Assembly: GCA_014706295.1 (NCBI GenBank)
Contig: JACSVZ010000004.1
Span: 4,272,638 to 4,336,637 of the forward strand
Length of the DNA stretch: 64,000 nucleotides
Reading direction: 5' to 3'
Origin: Lycocorax pyrrhopterus obiensis
Lineage: Eukaryota > Chordata > Aves > Passeriformes > Paradisaeidae
Shown: one piece after another, positions 12,689 through 23,300 of the stretch
Layout of the letters: every line of letters starts with the position of its first letter
Position numbering within the stretch: position 1 is the stretch's first letter
Program-made: the position numbers and the translations under genes
Notes under the pieces: model-generated
What the model was told of the DNA's origin: nothing
What the model saw: the letters and a program-made list of their open reading frames with translations, nothing else
The model's database searches: none

Positions 12689-13470
12689 CTAGAGGAATGG
12701 GATGATGGGGGCACCCAAGGAGCTTCAACAAATTTGCAGATCTAAGCCCAGGCCACCTGGGCTAGTTGGCTCAGCAGAACTGCTCCAGAAGCACCGGAAG
12801 CAGCCCAGGCTCTCATCTATCAGGTTTACCAGTAGAATAACACCAAACCAGCCCTACTTAAGGAATCAAGTATGTGGCTGGGATGGTTTGAGTCTGACCC
12901 CAAGGCCAGGCTCGAAGGCACTTCTGCACAGCAGGATAAAGCTAACTGCTAACACCAAAATTAAGTATACGGTACGGAATAGGATACTAAGGAAACCAGC
13001 ACAGGCTGTGTAGGACCATCCTCATTTTTCAGGCAGGGAAAAGAGTCAAAAATTGTCACTACAACCTGCTGAACCTCACATTGCAAAAGTCTGAGTCACA
13101 AATGAGTGGCAGGGAAGCATAAATCAGACATGGATTGCCTTGTTAGAGAGATGCAAAATGGTTCAGGCTGAACTGTTCTGTCCACCCAAAAAAATGAAAA
13201 AGCATACAAGGACTTGTCTTTACCTGATAACTCACTGGATGAATAGTAGCTGAATTCCTCCAAAATAATTCTGAAGTTGCAGGGGTGGCCCTGGCACCCT
13301 ATGGGGCCCCCTGTCCATCCTCCAACCACCCATGAACCAGCAGGTTCCCAAACACTTCCCCATCGTAACAGGAAACGTAAGAGAGACCAGACTTTAATGT
13401 GAATGGACATTGAAGGAACAAATGTGACAGTAAAATAGCAATCACAGCAAAAAAGCATTTGCCTACTCAC

Positions 13471-13634
13471 CAGGGGTTTTTTGAATAAATAAGCAAGAGG
13501 GCGCTTGGGAGTGACAGCAGAGTCAATTCTTGTGCCTAAAAGAGCTGCCAGTATTACAGAGTTTGCCCTGCTTCCTCCTCCAAATCCTTCCAACCTCAAG
13601 GCCTCATCTGCACCAGTGGGAATAACCACAAGTG
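13471..13634 (-). CDS. Candidate internal exon B of an unidentified minus-strand gene (partial CDS)
   Basis: A 164-bp block on the minus strand between a CTTACAG acceptor and a consensus CTG|GTGAGT donor. Two bases complete a split codon, then 54 codons stay open (phase 1 in, 0 out). The peptide runs from LVVIPTGADEALRLEGFGG through SRANSVILAALLGTRIDS and ends TPKRPLAYLFKKPL. Codons follow the purine-any-pyrimidine bias of coding DNA. All three plus-strand frames hit stops soon after the mirror-image acceptor, so the plus strand is not coding here. The open frame reads on past the donor to 13096, but that part looks unlike protein-coding sequence. No protein family recognised. This is the best single coding candidate in the window, though 54 open codons can arise by chance. 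Confidence 0.4.
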
Positions 13635-15329
13635 CTGTAAGTATACAAGTGCAACCCTGCCTTTAACAAGGCAGTACTAGAGAACTGTATGTCCCTCAGC
13701 TTCAGACAATAATTTGTATATTATTGTATAGAGAGGTCAACTTTAGGCAAGTATTAGATTATTTATAACTTCAAATAAGTTACTTTGCAAGCTCATTTGC
13801 CAGACTTCCATATGAGGCAGCATTTGATAGAAATATGGAAAATGGCCTGAACTTTAAATGACAAACAGATGAGAAGGTCCAATGAAAATCAAACACTTTT
13901 GAAGGCCATGTGTTTTCATAGGGAATATAAATGGGATTTTTAATTGACACTGACTTCAGCTCATGGTAACATTTTGGGTGATCTCAATTAGTGGGGTTAC
14001 AAAAAACAGTAAAGAAAGGAATTTGATTATGGCTGGCCCTGGAAAAAGGGATCTGGCAGAAGCATTCTCTGCATTTCTTAAATCAGGGAGTAATCTCTTC
14101 TGTAATGTAACTATCCAGTTAACATATTTTTGCAGCCACCGGGCATAGTAGGAGCTTCTTAATGCCAAAGATGCTGAGTACTGTCCTATTATCTTTTAAT
14201 CAGTTTTGGGGTTTGATCTCTAGTGATTTGGACAGGTCTGAGTGCAGAGGTAGCTCAGGGCTCTGAAGAAACAGGTTTAACTGGCATTTCCCATAAAGAC
14301 TTGTTACTTAACTGTGTATTACTTGGCTTTCCTGAAATGTAACCCCCAACTGCACAAGTGGGGATATATCCTTTCAAAGGGGTGAGGTGAGGATAAATAT
14401 ATTGAAGGACAGAAGGTACTCATGTAGTGTATTAGGCATGAAGAGTACCTAGAAGTTATTTATTTCCCAGCTGGCATCTGCCCATGTAGGAGCAACCAAG
14501 GTTCACTGCTTCTCATTCAGAGCTTCACTCAGATCACCAAACTGTTTTAAGCTGGGAGTTTAAAGCATTTCTACCAACAAAAATTAAATATAATTTTCTG
14601 GGTCAGGATGGATGGTCATGATTGTTTTATTGCACTGTTACAAAATCCTTTGTGCAGAAACAGTTTCTAAATAAAAAACATCTTACGTAAGCAGCTTGCA
14701 CACAAATGCACCACCAAAATAATTCTTTACCTGTGCCAGGAAAGCCTTTTGTATCAGATTTAACATATTTACCAGATCTGCATTAAAAAGTACTTTTTCT
14801 TTGTTCACAATGGACAAGAAAATTATATCTTATCGGTCAATTTTTAAAACAAATTTTTCTAAAAAAACTGTAGTACCCACACAGAGAGTCTGATATTCCA
14901 TAAGCTTGCAGAAAAAAAGTCAAGTCTGAGCTGCTTCTATGTACTGTTCATGAACCTGTGAATATTTATCATGTCTAGTTGGGCCTTGATATCAAGGCAC
15001 TGAACCCAACAGAATCTATGACAGACTAAAACTGGTTTAGCTGGCAAAAAAACCTAACAAAACAACAACAAAAAAATCACCCAAAAATAGCAAAAAGAAA
15101 CATTGGTCTCCTTTCAGGGAAGGAAAGCTCTTAGAGTCAGTTTGAACATGAATGGAGTAATTTTTCCTCATCAGTGTTCAGCTGTCCCCTTCCCAAGAGA
15201 GGCATCATTTAGTGCGTCATCTTGGGGATGAGGATTAAAAACCAATGAGGAACAGTGAGATGAAGCGCCTCTACCCTGAACAGGAGCAAGGTTTTCACCC
15301 TTTTTTCCTTGGCCAAAGCAGCTTCCTTC
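13635..15329. other. Non-coding stretch
   Basis: AT-rich sequence with no recognisable gene or repeat apart from an A-rich segment at about 15045-15100. It would be intron between candidate exons at 20257-20349 and 13471-13634 if that gene model holds. Confidence 0.6.
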
Positions 15330-15334
15330 TGATG

Positions 15335-16179
15335 TGTTGGGGGTTGAGGAGTTCTCCTGTTCTTCTTTTTCTCTTAAAGAATTTTTCCCATATATGTTTC
15401 CAAGGGGACAAATCACTGGGTGCTTAAGAACAAAAGGGCCGGCCACAGAGGGCGGGGGTACAACTAGCTACTTGTTTTTCACCTGGGGGGTGGGGGAGCG
15501 GGGTTTGCTGGTGCCCTCAGTGTGAAGAAGGTGTGGGTCAGAGCTGGAGGTTTCTTCTTTTCGGTGGTTTTTCCTTCCACCTGAGAAACTCGGATTCCCA
15601 AGTCCACCTTTCCCTGCCCTGCTGGGAGCCGGGCCGCCGCCGCTCCGCTCTCCACCGCTTGGACCCCTTCGCTACACTATAACCCTACACACCCTTTGCC
15701 AGCTGAGACCTCCCGGAGCTCCCACTGCAGCTCTGGAGTTTGATACATCTCCTCTGCCACCCGGGATCTGTGCTCGTCTCTGCTGCTCCAGTCTGCTGCT
15801 CCCGAGGGTCCGGCCGGACACCGGGATCAGCCGCCCAGAGGGTTTGTGAAGCTTTTCGTCCATCCCTTTCCCGCGACCCCGAGCCGCTCCTGCCAGCTGT
15901 GACTGTAACTGCACCGAAGGGGGGGTGCCTGACAGCCGAGAGAGGCTGGCACTGGGTTTGTGGTTCTGTTGCTGTTACTGCCATAGTTATTGTTGTTTGT
16001 TTCCCTTGTCATACATATATATATATTAGTAAAGAACTGTTATTCCTACCCCTCATATCTTTGCCTGAAAGCCCCTTAATTTCAAAATTATAATAATTCG
16101 GAGGGAAGGGGGTTGCATTTTCCATTTCAGGGGAGGCTTCTGCCTTCCTTGACAGACACCTGTCTTTCAAACCAGGACA
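15335..16179 (+). mobile_element. Solo LTR of an endogenous retrovirus (family 1)
   Basis: 845 bp beginning TGTTGGGGGTTGAGG and ending AACCAGGACA, that is TG...CA termini. It is flanked by perfect 5-bp direct repeats TGATG at 15330-15334 and 16180-16184. The 3' part, with AGTAAAGAACTGTTATTCC and then CCTTAATTTC and the terminal CAAACCAGGACA, matches a repeat I remember as frequent in songbird genomes. The middle (about 15600-15960) is GC-rich and contains a CACTATAA box near 15674-15681. No internal retroviral sequence or second LTR adjoins it, so it is a recombination-derived solo LTR. A 5-bp duplication suggests an ERVL-like rather than ERVK-like (6 bp) integrase. The short open frames inside it are not genes. 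Confidence 0.88.
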
Positions 16180-16184
16180 TGATG

Positions 16185-19100
16185 CCACAGAAAGACCCAG
16201 ATTACTACATCCTCCTAGACCTACGCTCTCTCCTCCCAAGCAACTGACAGAACAAGTTTATCCTTGATGCTGTATTTTTGGTGGTGGTGGTGTCCTTCTC
16301 CTGTTGCTCCTACGGCTGTACCTTTACACTTGAGGCTCTTCCCCAGACTCATGTAAGAAGGCTTTTGCTCATTTGCAGCCATCAGATGGTAGCCACCTAC
16401 CATTTGGGGGCTCAGATGGCACAAGTGCAAAGGTAAAAGGCACAGAGATACGCTGCCATCTTCATTTCCAGATAGGCTGGTCACTTAGGGAAGGGAGAAA
16501 ATAGCAATTTTTCGAGTCACATGCAGATTATCTTCCTTTTCTACCCTTAAGTCATTCCCTACATCGCAGCTATGGCAGGGTTCAAAAGAATCTGGGGTAT
16601 ATTCACTGTTGTGCAAATCCAACACTTATTTGCAACTCAAAAATAATTGTTCCTTCCCCCTAATTCTTCCACAGAGATAGCAGTCAAAAATCTTTTGAGA
16701 ACCTTAAAAAAAAAAACAAAATAAAAAAAAGCCCCCGAAACAACATTCTTTCTCCTCTCACAGAGTGCTTACCACCTACAGAAAGTGTACAAAGAATTGA
16801 TGAGAAATCCAGAAGCAATGGAAGTGCCCTTGTTAAATACAGTGTCTCTTTGGAATATAGGTGTTAGACTTGCTATTCATGCAGCTAATGCTTCATCACA
16901 GCAGATCCTTTCCCTTTTTTCTTTGAATTTGAAAGCTAGGAGATAGAATATTAGAACACCATGCTTCAGTGTTCCGAACTTATTTTTCTCATTAGGTTGT
17001 GTGCTCCAGGATATAGTTAGATCCCTTAGAGATTTATCGTCTTTTGTACAACAATCAAAGGCCTTGAAAGGTGTATAAGTATTAGTTTTGAAAACACATA
17101 TGGCTTAGAACAAAGAGAAATAGACTGATCAAACAGCAGGGGCGATGTACAGGAGTTAATAATACAAAATAATTCTGGGCAGCAGCCAGTTTTCACAAAG
17201 CAAACATCTCAATATGGATGCCATATTGTCAGTTAGACTCAGTCATTTTCAGATGTAATGGGAAGTGGAATACAATATCTACATCTGATGTACGAACACA
17301 ACTGTAAAGAATCAATACCATCTGGCTGCAAAGCATTTGGTCATTTAGTTAGCAAAACCAGGCCGTTCACACAAAAAAGAACAGTTCAGACAATATGGGA
17401 ACTTGAGATTTTTCAACGTATCATTTGTAGGGCAATTTTTAAAAGAGGAGACAAAGTTTCAGCAATGCTTTACAAATAAATCTGAATGTAGGGAATAACC
17501 TCATTGAGGGTCAGGGGTTGAGGTGGGATCTGTGTTCCTTTAGGAAAGGTTTATTCCTTCATATGTGTTACACTGCAGTCCAAATCCAGAGCTGTGTATG
17601 CGGGTCCAGTGCCAGGTCTGGGTTTGGCCCTGCATTTTTTCATTATGCTTGTCACAAGACATCAGAAGTAATCACACCACACAGCACTATGAATGCTAAT
17701 AGAATAAACCAGTGATGGATGAAGAACTTTATCCTGAAGCATCAGCTATCTTTACTTCTGTTTCATGGGTACAGCAGCATTAATTGTTTCCATACTGACT
17801 TAACTCTGTTATGCCAGAAATTAGCACCGCTGCTATTTACTGAAATTGTATTTCTATGCCAATGCTTTCTTTTTCCTTCTTTTTCTTCTTCCTCCTGAAG
17901 TCCTGGTCACATTCATTACCTTCACTTGAAAAGCTGGATAAAAGAAACTTTATGTCATACTGCCTTCCCCAAGCCTTCCCACTTGCAAATTAGGCGGCAC
18001 TCTTGGTGCTTTGAGAGCTAACAAGCTCTTGAAAACCTGGGAGCAGGTTTGGGTTTCTAATGAAGTGTAAATCTAGGGAATGAAGGAATTGTGTCATCAA
18101 GCAGGAGAATTTTCTATAGTGGGAAAGGAGGAGCCAGCACTCCATTTGTCCTGTTTGGAATTTAATGCTGCCCTAAGACCTGACATGTAACTGACACCCA
18201 AGAATACACCTGGACCTTGGCTCTCAAAAGAGCCTTTTAGGGACAAAGGGCAAAAATAACCGCAATGGGTAAAATGCCAACTGGCTGAATTTAGGAAGGA
18301 ATGTCTGAGTAACACAGGACATGCTAATACCAAGCCAAGTACTGACTTACAGTGAACTGGTTTAGCTTTAGGAAAACTCATTCAGAAGGCAAATTACATA
18401 AGCTGAGGATCTGACCAGCATAAATTTCTAGGCATTGTTGTTGTTGTTGCTGTTGTTGTTGAGAAAATAATGTAGAAGTTAACTCATTACACCACATTCT
18501 ACTCACACAAGGCCTTAAAGGGACCTCGTATTCCAAGAAAAATACAAAATTTAGTATTTATTTATATAATAAATGTTTGTGATCCAACAGCATCAAGAAA
18601 GATTGCACAGCCAGCTCTGTAGGGTGACCACTTAAAGAGTGGAATTCTGCAAAGTGCTGTCCTGTTCCACAGTCAGTACCCTCTGTGAGGATGCTCACAA
18701 TGTAGTAAGAAAGAAGAAAACCTCAGACATGCAGCAATACCTCTGAGATAAAGGATGAACTCAAGTCTTCTGACCTTATCATGGCTCATATGTTTTATTT
18801 TGTTTGTTTACAATTAGAAGAAAATAAATGAATGGCCTTGTCTACTCTCATGGTTGCTGCTATTTTGCCTGTACTTATTACTTTGTCAGTATCACAAAAT
18901 ATTGAAGATTAGTCCTTGTAAGCAAAGCTTACACACCTTCATACCTCCTGATGTAAACCAGTACACACTCAAAGAAGTTTGCATCATCTCAACTTTTCTT
19001 TAACTTTCACATCTTATGTTGTCATACAGGCAGACTGAGAGCAAGCAGCAGTCAGACCGCCTGTGTTCATGAAAATCCTGGGGGGGAAAATGGAGTCAAC

Positions 19101-20256
19101 CCCGCTGCCTACCCCCACTTCAAACAGCCTGAACACAAGTTAAACACAGTCCCTTCTACTTTTCATCATACACATGCTGAGCTCTGCCAGGTTTCCCAGT
19201 GCAGTGGAGCCAGTGGACAGACAAATCCTGGGCTGTGTCCCACCCCATTGACTCCAAGAGGCCTCCACACAATCTGTCCCCTGAAACACATCTGGCTACA
19301 ATTTCTATTTTTAGTTACGCCTGACAAATCTTGAACTGCTGATATCAGAATTTAAAGAAATACAGGAAAAATACTATTTTTTTCTTTTAAAACACAGTTC
19401 TCCTGGGTCTTCTAGAGATAATAATTACTGCTCTGCTCAGCTAGCGCTGTCATTATATCGCTCAATAAAATGGATCATTTTTAACTCTCAGGAGCATGGG
19501 AAGTGCCTCTTCTTCCTTGTGTGAAAGTAAGAATGTGTCAGTTTTGTTTAGCAAATACAATATTTAATGTCTTTGCTCTTGTCATTCGGGATCAGCACTG
19601 CGCCAACAGCAAGGAGGCAAAGTAAACCCTGAACATTCAGACTTCTTCTAAAAGAAATTAAGCATGTAAAAAAATCCCCCAGGTAAAAAGCAAACCTAAA
19701 AGAAAAGATTTCCCCAGGAACATGCAAAATACAAAAGTCATAGCCAAAACTACTTTAAACATTCTGATTCTATGTTATGCTGTCAGAAATTGTACCTCAC
19801 CACTGAATTAGTGGTTCACATAATTTCCACTGCGGTTGCCAGAAGATATGGCTGGATCTGACTGTTTTTAACAAGTTGTCAGAGTAATAGCCCACACCCC
19901 ACAGGAAAGTGAGGGCAGTAAAACAGCTTCAACACCTCCTACTTCCAGTAGTATTCATCATTTACTCCCCAGCTTCAGTGACTATACAGTATTACATGTA
20001 TAAAAAGTCTCCTTAATGGCCCAGACTTGAAAAGTATCCATGATCTCCCAAGCCTATTGACTAGCAATGGGGTTGAAACAGCCATAGCTCTGCAGGGATG
20101 ATTCTGTGCCAGGATTACAATCTTTGCCTAATGCACGGCAACACTTGAAATGCTATCCTGATTTTCATATATTTTTGTCAATCTAAAGTCTTAAGAACTC
20201 TGGTCCTCACAGGGAATATACCATCCCTAAATCAAAGAACCCAGCAGAAAACTCAC
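16185..20256. other. Non-coding stretch
   Basis: Unique-looking AT-rich DNA. A 73-codon frame at 17258-17479 and others are unremarkable. Around 19425-19640 the sequence looks like a conserved non-coding element (balanced composition, TGTCATTATATCG and CAATAAAATGG motifs), but this is impression only. A TTG repeat lies near 18.4 kb. Confidence 0.55.
18435..18461. repeat. (TTG)n trinucleotide microsatellite
   Basis: Nine TTG units interrupted once by a TGC, giving an imperfect trinucleotide repeat in non-coding context. Confidence 0.85.
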
Positions 20257-20349
20257 CTGTCCAGGCGTCAAAAGATGTCGCAGTGGTTCCTTTGCTCAGA
20301 GCTGGAGGCTCACTTGGCATCATGTTACTCACTATCATGGTACTTTCAC
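20257..20349 (-). CDS. Candidate internal exon A of an unidentified minus-strand gene (partial CDS)
   Basis: A 93-bp block on the minus strand with acceptor CACATATACTCCTAG and a near-perfect donor (GGACAG|GTGAGT). One phase is open: two bases, 30 codons, one base (phase 1 to 1). The peptide begins ESTMIVSNMMPSEPPAL and ends TSFDAWT, with Ser, Thr and Pro richness suggestive of a linker. Its exit base G plus the entry bases CA of 13471-13634 form Ala, so the two would splice in frame. No family recognised. The exon upstream of it is unclear: two rival blocks at 21509-21557 and 21681-21730 cannot both be used in phase. Confidence 0.33.
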
Positions 20350-23300
20350 CTAGGAGTATATGTGGGACATGTCTGTGGAACAAGTACAGATGAGTCTCAG
20401 CCTCCTTGGTGCTGGAGTCTGACCTGGCTCCCTATGTTCTAAAAAGCTCTTGGTATACAGAACCTTATCTCCTGAATAGATATATTGGTTTGGTTGCTGT
20501 TTTAAACCACATAATTTGTAGTTCATGTCCTGGCAGAAAGAATCTGCGTATGTGAAAAAAAAATCTGAACATGGAGAAAAAAAAACAATTGAAATGTGTG
20601 AGCAGCCTCTATCATTCCCCATGTGAATCTTCAAGTTTCTGTTTAGAGGAGGAATGTTTCCATCCTTCTGAAAAAGCTTTGGGCTCATAAGTCTTTGGAT
20701 TCCCTGGACCTTCATTAATCTTCAGTAAGCATATGAAGAATCCTTGCACCCCTACACCATTCCTTCTTATGCCCTCCTTTAAGTTCCCACTGACAGCCCA
20801 GTATAACTCCATTCCTCAGGACTCAGCTGACACGCAGGCCAAGTATTTGGCTTGCCCAGAAGAGATTCAACAGATACTCATAAGGATTGTGTGCCTTATC
20901 ACCACAGTCCCATTCATCTGGGGCTACAGAAAGAGTCTTTCTTAGGAAAAAAAGGAATAAAAGTATTGAAAGAAGAGAAAACCCCCTCACTTCCTTGAGG
21001 ACTCCTCTTCATCTGCTCAGACTTCAGGCATACAATTCAGTTTCTTAACAAAATGAAACATGGGCAAAAAAAAAACCAAGAAGAAGAAAGCAGAGGAGAA
21101 CAGTGGATACCAGATACTTTACAGATCTTTTCCGCTACGCTCCCCTATTTATTCAAAATTGGTGTGCAACACCTGAATGTAATTCTTCAGCCTGGGGACG
21201 ATATATGCAGCACATTTTCATGCCTGATCCTACCCAGATGGGCTGGCTCCCTGACAGCAGAAGCATTTCATCTTACTGCATAACCCTACTACATCTGCAA
21301 AGACAAAAGAGCTGCCATAAAGGGGTTCCCAACCATAGCAGAAGGGGAGCCGGGGGGTGAAGCAGAGGGGGGAAAACAATAAAAGTAGATCTGCTGCTCT
21401 CGTGCTTGATGTGAGCACACATGCACACAAAAAAACATCCATCAAGAAGATGAAGCACTTCTCAGATAGGGAATCTTGCTGCTAACATTACACGGCCTGA
21501 ACTGCTACCTGAGTAAAAGGGAGCCTGGCAAGAGAGCTCAGAGGGACTGAATCTGGACTGCCAGTGAAAGCACGGGTCTAGCAAGCCAGCCTGGGCTCTG
21601 TGTCATGAAGCCGCATTTTCAAGATTAGTGGGACCAAAAATAGGCTTGGAATCACACCACATTTCATGGAAGAGTCTTACCCAACTGCAGAGCAAAAAGG
21701 GTCATAAAAGCAGGCAATAGATTTTGAGTCCTAAAATGGGAAAGAGTGGGAAGAAGCATTCTGATACTTTCTGCTTACTCTTTTTGTTGTCAGGAAGAGC
21801 AATGTTTTTCCCTCTGATGCTTGTTTTGCAGCACTGAAAATAAAGGATATCCCATTTACAATGCCTGGGCACTTACCACAAAACCTGAAGCTTTGTTTTG
21901 GTAGTTTGTAAACTTCTGTCTTATTTTCAAAGTTGATTTAGCATGTGGCAAATAATAATAAGTGATAAGTCTCAATAATTCAATCATTGCTCACAGATAG
22001 TTTTTCTTTATTTAAAAAAAAATTAAAATTAAAAATTGCTGTTGTCCCATCTTGCTTATTTTAGGCTGAGACTTCAAGTCCCAGAGGTCATCTAGTGAGC
22101 TCCTAGGAACCTGCTGGGGTACAAATGAGTGACCTGAGATATTAGAAAAGATAAATACCTCAATGTTTAGAAACGAGCAGATGTTCTTGAACATCCAAGT
22201 CCCCTCCTGACTTTGGAGGGAAAAAAGACAGTGGATGAAAGGTTGCATTAGCACCGACTTTCTAAATCTTCATGTGGCAGGGTCTCTGGAGTTCATTGAA
22301 GTTAATGAGAGCACTGGGTGCACAGAAAAAGGCAAGACACATCCCTCTGCAGCTGTGGGAGGCTGTGGCCCACTCACTAGAGTTTCTTGTGTTCGTTTGT
22401 TTATAGAATAGAGCTTAGGTTAGTTCAGGAGAGAGTTCCTCATTTCCTCCTCCTCCTGCCCCTCTCCCTAACCAGATGTGACAATGTTACAATATTATTA
22501 TCCTGTCATCACTGCAGGGAGAAATACAAGTAAAATTCAGGGTGAAAGGATAGCCAAAACCAGATCCCATGCAGTACCTTTCAGCCCATCTCAGGAAAAC
22601 AGAAACCTTTACAGCTGGACTGTGGTTTCATTTAAAATGTTCATGGGCAAAGGATTACCAACAACTTTTTGAGGTCCTGTTGTACACTGTGGGTAGTTCC
22701 TACTGAAAGCCATAGGTGGGGTGTAACCTTTGGGGCTGACAGGGTAAATCACATCCCAGACTGGAAGGACCAGGCTGAGTAGGTTTCACTGTACCAGTGT
22801 CCTTCAGTTTTTCAGTGCCACTGAGAAAGACATACCCAGATTGAAGTTGCACTGTACAAACCACTGGCATATAGATTTTCCCTGGGAAGTGTCCCAAAAA
22901 AGACAAGCCACCTGAGCGGTCATACAGACATGGAAACCAAGAAAGGATGCACAAAACGGAATGAATCAAGCAAAAGAATCAGAGGAAGGAGACTGCTTAA
23001 ATGAAACACCATTAAACATTCACAATACAGAGAAGACTCCTTTTCACTGAAAGGCTTTTGCCTCAGTTTACCATACTGGAGAAGTCAGAGATATAGCATT
23101 TTTAGAGGAAAATTCAGAAGCGGGACACCTCCCCCTTTCCAGAAGCCTACCAAAGAGTTATAGCTGCAAAATAAACCACCATCTCTGCTCACTCCATGCT
23201 ACAGCCAAAAGCATGACACAGATATTATTAATCTCCTCCAATGCTACAAAGGCAGTCCACAGCTTTTCCTTCAATGGGTAAAATGAAGGACACATAGTCA

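Larger units (their letters stand above)
3795..13470. other. Intron-like or intergenic sequence between candidate exons
   Basis: Apart from the small blocks listed separately, this is unique-looking AT-rich sequence. Several runs have the look of conserved non-coding DNA, with uninterrupted homeodomain-type ATTA/TAAT motifs and balanced composition: about 7540-7740, 8430-8780, 10370-10910 and 11150-11230. That is an impression only, since conservation cannot be measured here. Reading frames in this span (for example 8150-8353 +, 12702-13013 +) show no family and no convincing splice pairs. Confidence 0.5.

Noticed and set aside
13096..13470. Continuation of the 177-codon minus frame beyond the donor
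   Set aside because: After the GTGAGT the translation becomes Phe/Cys/Trp-rich and loses coding character, consistent with intron read-through.
15672..16093. Several overlapping 60-117 codon frames on both strands
   Set aside because: They lie in the GC-rich centre and 3' half of the solo LTR. Openness follows from GC content and LTRs do not encode these proteins.
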